A stretch of 6,799 nucleotides of DNA, from contig JAYUSD010000191.1 of the NCBI GenBank assembly GCA_043755865.1, positions 1-6,799 of the forward strand. Reading direction: 5' to 3'. Source of the stretch: JANMDU01 sp043755865 (GTDB lineage: Bacteria; Pseudomonadota; Gammaproteobacteria; Burkholderiales; Burkholderiaceae_C). Positions 3,871-6,799 of the stretch are shown here, piece by piece. Under the pieces are notes generated by a model that saw only the letters and a list, made by a program, of their open reading frames with translations, was not told the DNA's origin and did not search any database. A program made the translations under genes and the position numbers. Numbering within the stretch: position 1 is the first letter of the stretch; the number at the start of each line of letters is the position of its first letter.

Positions 3871-6594
3871 TCACAGCTTTCCGCTCACCCAAGCCTGCAC
3901 GCTGGCCAAGGCTTCGCCGAGCTTGGAAGCATCGGTGCCGCCGGCCATCGCCATATCGGGCTTGCCGCCACCTTTGCCGCCGCATTGGCCGGCGACGAAA
4001 TTGACCAATTCGCCGGCTTTGACTTTTGCGATCACATCAGCAGTGACGCCAGCTGCGATCTGCACTTTGTCGCCATCCGCAGCAGCAAGCACGATCACCG
4101 CTGATTTGAGCTTGTCTTTGAGCTTGTCCATCGTCTCGCGCAGCGCCTTGGCGTCTGCGCCTTCAAGTTTTGCTGACAAGACTTTAATGCCTTTGATGTC
4201 GATGGCTTGATTGCCTAATTCGTCACCTTGATTTGATGCAAGTTTGCCTTTGGCCTGCGCCAATTCTTTTTCCAACTCTTTGACCTGCGCCTGCATCGCG
4301 GCAATGCGATTGCCCAGCTCATCGGGCGAAGATTTCAGCATGCCAGCGGATTTGGCAACAGTACGCTCCAAGTGCTGCACAAACTCCAATGCGCCCTGCC
4401 CCGTAACCGCTTCCACGCGGCGCACGCCAGCAGCGACGCCGCTCTCAGCGATGATTTTGAATAGGCCAATATCGCCTGTGGCTTTGACGTGTGTGCCGCC
4501 GCACAGCTCGGTGGAATTGCCAATGGTGAGCACGCGAACTTGTTCGCCGTATTTCTCGCCAAACAGCATCATCGCGCCGGTAGCTTTGGCATCGTCAATC
4601 GCCATGACGCGCGCCTGCGTGGACGCGTTTGCAAGAATCTGCGTGTTCACCAGTTTTTCTATTTTCATGATTTGCGCATCGGTTACAGGTGCGTTGTGCG
4701 TAAAGTCAAAGCGTGTGCGATCCGCCGTCACTTCGCTGCCTTTTTGCTGCACATGCTCTCCCAACACGGCGCGCAAAGCTTCATGCATCAAATGCGTGGC
4801 GCTGTGGTTACGCACTGTTCTGGCTCTGGCTTCCACGTTGACTTTTGCAGCAACGCTATCGCCCACCTTGATCGCACCCTCATGCACATAACCGTGATGA
4901 CCATACACATCGGCTTTGATTTTTTGCGTATCCAGCGTGGCAAACACCCCCGTTTGCTTTGATGTCGAAGCCTTGCTTTGCCCTTCGACAAGCTCAGGGC
5001 GAACGGAAATGATGCCTTCATCACCAGCCTGCCCGCCGCTCTCAGCATACATGGGCGTAGTATCCAGCACCACAATGCCGTTTTGACCTGCTTTTAGCTC
5101 AGTAGCCGGCATAGAATCTGCGTAGAGTGCTATCACTTTTGCAGTGGCCTCTAATTTCTCGTAGCCCACAAAGGTATTCAAAGCGCCCGTGTATGCCAGC
5201 GCTTTGCCCATCTTGAATTTGCCAGCCGCGCGGGCTTGATTTTTTTGCTGCTCCATCGCAGTATTGAAGCCCGCTTCGTCAACTGTTAGGCCACGCTCGC
5301 GACACACATCAGCCGAGAGATCAAGCGGAAAGCCGTACGTGTCATGCAGCTTGAAAGCCACGTCGCCCGGCAATACCTTCACGCCACCAGAAAGCGCTCC
5401 GTCCAAAATCTCCATCCCTGTAGCCAGCGTCTCGTAAAAGCGCTCTTCTTCAACTTTCAGCACATCCATCACGCGCTGCGCATTGGCTTTCAGATGCGGA
5501 TAAGCATCGCCCATCAGCGCCACCAAATCGGGTACGATTTTATGGAAGAAAGGCGTTTTGCGGCCGAGCTTGTAGCCATGGCGAATCGCGCGGCGCACGA
5601 TGCGGCGCTGTACATAGCCGCGCCCTTCGTTGCTCGGAATCACGCCATCGGCCACTAAGAAGCTGGTGGCGCGGATGTGATCTGCAATCACGCGCAGGCT
5701 GGGGTTGTTCAGATCCACGGCCACGTCTTTGCCAAACACTTCACGCGAAGCCGCTGCAATCAGCTTTTGAAACAGATCAATCTCGTAATTGGAATGCACG
5801 CCTTGCAAAATCGCCGCCAAGCGCTCCAAGCCCATGCCAGTGTCCACGCAAGGCGCGGGCAGCTTGGTGATCGAGCCATCAGCAGCCATGTTGAACTGCA
5901 TGAATACATGGTTCCAGATTTCAATGAAACGATCGCCATCTTCGTCGGGGCTGCCCGGCGGGCCGCCTGCGATGTGCGGGCCGTGGTCAAAGAAGATTTC
6001 TGAGCAAGGGCCGCAGGGGCCGGTGTCGGCCATCATCCAAAAATTATCTGATTTGTATTTGCCGCCTTTGTTGTCCCCAATGCGCACCACGCGCTCGGGT
6101 GGCAGGCCGATTTCTTTGGTCCAAATATCGTAGGCTTCATCGTCATCGATATACACCGTGGCGAGCAATCGCTCAGCTGGCAGGCCATACACTTTCGTGA
6201 GCAATTCCCAGCCCCATTTCAACGATTCGCGCTTGAAATAATCGCCAAAACTCCAGTTGCCGAGCATCTCAAAAAAGGTGTGATGCCGAGCGGTGTAGCC
6301 CACGTTTTCTAGATCGTTGTGTTTGCCGCCGGCGCGCAGGCAGGCTTGCACGGATGCAGCGCGCACATAAGAGCGCTTGTCTTCGCCTAAAAACACATCT
6401 TTGAACTGCACCATCCCGCTGTTGACAAACATCAGCGTCGGGTCGTTGCCGGGCACGAGCGGGCTGCTGGCTACCGCCGTGTGGCCTTGCTGTTCGAAAT
6501 AGCCGATAAACGACGCGCGAATCTCGGCCACGCTGAAGGTTTTAGCGGGGACGAAGGGCTTCAAATGAGGGTTCAGTGTGGTGGAATTTGACAT
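3871..6594 (-). CDS. alaS: Alanyl-tRNA synthetase, with an in-frame REP-derived insertion
   Basis: The protein has 907 residues and charges tRNA-Ala with alanine in the cytoplasm. The class II catalytic core has motif 2 RHHTFFEM (103-110), preceded by AGGKHNDLENVGYTA, and motif 3 DTGMGLER (251-258). The editing domain that clears Ser/Gly-tRNA-Ala has HSATH (597-601) and CGGTH (698-702), so all four zinc ligands are present. A coiled coil runs near 755-790 (MQAQVKELEKELAQAKGKL). The C-Ala domain has GGKGGGKPDM (872-881). The protein is about 30 residues longer than the 876-residue E. coli enzyme. About 17 are an N-terminal extension before VAEIRASF, and about 15 are an insertion around RPELVEG (532-538) where the DNA is a palindromic repeat. 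The frame is intact, so the gene should be functional. GGAAAG precedes the ATG at 6594 at a usable distance. An in-frame stop farther upstream and the lack of alternative ATGs support the start. Confidence 0.98.
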   Translation of the reverse strand: MSNSTTLNPHLKPFVPAKTFSVAEIRASFIGYFEQQGHTAVASSPLVPGNDPTLMFVNSGMVQFKDVFLGEDKRSYVRAASVQACLRAGGKHNDLENVGYTARHHTFFEMLGNWSFGDYFKRESLKWGWELLTKVYGLPAERLLATVYIDDDEAYDIWTKEIGLPPERVVRIGDNKGGKYKSDNFWMMADTGPCGPCSEIFFDHGPHIAGGPPGSPDEDGDRFIEIWNHVFMQFNMAADGSITKLPAPCVDTGMGLERLAAILQGVHSNYEIDLFQKLIAAASREVFGKDVAVDLNNPSLRVIADHIRATSFLVADGVIPSNEGRGYVQRRIVRRAIRHGYKLGRKTPFFHKIVPDLVALMGDAYPHLKANAQRVMDVLKVEEERFYETLATGMEILDGALSGGVKVLPGDVAFKLHDTYGFPLDLSADVCRERGLTVDEAGFNTAMEQQKNQARAAGKFKMGKALAYTGALNTFVGYEKLEATAKVIALYADSMPATELKAGQNGIVVLDTTPMYAESGGQAGDEGIISVRPELVEGQSKASTSKQTGVFATLDTQKIKADVYGHHGYVHEGAIKVGDSVAAKVNVEARARTVRNHSATHLMHEALRAVLGEHVQQKGSEVTADRTRFDFTHNAPVTDAQIMKIEKLVNTQILANASTQARVMAIDDAKATGAMMLFGEKYGEQVRVLTIGNSTELCGGTHVKATGDIGLFKIIAESGVAAGVRRVEAVTGQGALEFVQHLERTVAKSAGMLKSSPDELGNRIAAMQAQVKELEKELAQAKGKLASNQGDELGNQAIDIKGIKVLSAKLEGADAKALRETMDKLKDKLKSAVIVLAAADGDKVQIAAGVTADVIAKVKAGELVNFVAGQCGGKGGGKPDMAMAGGTDASKLGEALASVQAWVSGKL
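4961..5006 (-). repeat. REP-like palindromic element inside alaS (copy 1)
   Basis: Read on the minus strand, CCGTTC is followed by GCCCTGAGCTTGTCGAAGGG, C, a 7-base spacer and GGCTTCGACATC. Outer arms GCCCT/AGGGC pair across 4980-5000. An alternative hairpin pairs TGTCGAAG (4963-4970) with CTTCGACA (4983-4990) over a 12-base loop. I recognise the core as a widespread proteobacterial interspersed palindrome that yields peptides such as PELVEG or FALSLSKG when translated; both occur here, the first in the alaS frame and the second in another minus-strand frame. It adds about 45 bp relative to other alaS genes. Confidence 0.85.
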
Positions 6595-6605
6595 AGCTTT
6601 CCATT

Positions 6606-6797
6606 TTACTGTTGCTTAGCTGGCGGGCTCGTGGTTCTTACATTGTTGGCCTTCAGAAGATTTCGTTTTGTGTAGAGCGGCTGCGAGTTTGAGGCATTCC
6701 GACCGCCTTCATGGTGGGATACCAATACTGTTCGGTTAACGCCATAATGGCTCGGGATGCGGCATCGAAGCCCCAGCAAGCCCTTCGATACCTCAGG
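6606..6797 (-). other. Open frame upstream of alaS, probably repeat-derived and not a gene
   Basis: A 63-codon stretch without start runs from the right edge to a TAA at 6608-6606, 11 bp before alaS. It begins PEVSKGLLGL, which is the palindromic repeat read as protein, and ends TTSPPAKQQ. A second minus-strand frame is also open for 48 codons, from 6799 to the TGA at 6655-6653, ending RSTQNEIF. Neither resembles a domain I know. It could be the tail of a gene lying beyond the edge, but two open frames and the repeat at the entry favour non-coding repeat sequence. No clear alaS promoter could be picked in this 205-bp stretch. Confidence 0.25.
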
Positions 6798-6799
6798 GC
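6761..6799 (-). repeat. REP-like palindromic element upstream of alaS (copy 2, cut by window edge)
   Basis: On the minus strand GCCCTGAGGTATCGAAGGGC is followed by a 7-base spacer and GGCTTCGATGCC. This is the same architecture and orientation as the copy inside alaS. Outer arms GCCCT/AGGGC pair across 6780-6799. The inner hairpin pairs CATCGAAG (6763-6770) with CTTCGATA (6783-6790), again with a 12-base loop. The outer flank (CCGTTC in copy 1) would lie beyond the window. Confidence 0.8.

Noticed and set aside
4244..4891. A 215-codon plus-strand open frame antisense to alaS
   Set aside because: It lies wholly inside alaS, whose protein is unmistakable. The translation is Ser/Ala/Thr/Cys-rich, as expected from an antisense shadow of a GC-biased gene, and has no domain.
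6540..6602. A 20-codon out-of-frame ATG open frame overlapping the alaS start (possible regulatory leader)
   Set aside because: It has no ribosome-binding site of its own, the peptide has no alanine run or other attenuator feature, and no terminator hairpin follows it.

Overview
The window looks like ordinary chromosome from a betaproteobacterium, probably order Burkholderiales and perhaps Comamonadaceae. This rests on the flavour of the alanyl-tRNA synthetase, the MipA/OmpV-type outer-membrane protein and the style of the interspersed palindromic repeats. The genus is not resolved. I see no phage, plasmid, transposase, CRISPR, tRNA or rRNA signal. I do not see a new multi-gene system here, and the most interesting material is repeat biology.

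Layout, left to right: (1) a VOC/glyoxalase-superfamily gene on the minus strand, cut by the left edge (1-314); (2) a minus-strand membrane metal-dependent hydrolase of the YdjM/DUF457 family with an extra C-terminal domain (363-1361); (3) a minus-strand MipA/OmpV-family outer-membrane protein with a clear signal peptide (1463-2290, start re-chosen from an upstream ATG); (4) a 182-bp divergent control region (2291-2472); (5) a plus-strand saccharopine-dehydrogenase-like / trans-acting enoyl-reductase-like oxidoreductase (2473-3678); (6) a 192-bp convergent intergenic region holding a repeat-like stretch (3679-3870); (7) alaS, alanyl-tRNA synthetase, minus strand (3871-6594); (8) 205 bp upstream of alaS that carry a palindromic repeat and no convincing gene (6595-6799).

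The three left-hand minus-strand genes have gaps of 101 and 48 bp. They could be co-transcribed, although a promoter-like sequence lies directly before the hydrolase. The genes do not form an obvious pathway. alaS is a housekeeping translation gene, and the others are an envelope protein, a membrane hydrolase, a small metalloenzyme and an NAD(P)-dependent oxidoreductase.

The main observation is that a REP-like palindromic element (core GCCCTGAG..TCGAAGGGC) sits inside the alaS coding sequence. It is translated in frame as RPELVEG within an apparent insertion of about 15 residues at the start of the editing region. A second copy with the same architecture lies at the right edge upstream of alaS. 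The two copies share exact arm spacing and show a compensatory base-pair change in the hairpin, which supports a structured mobile or repeat element.
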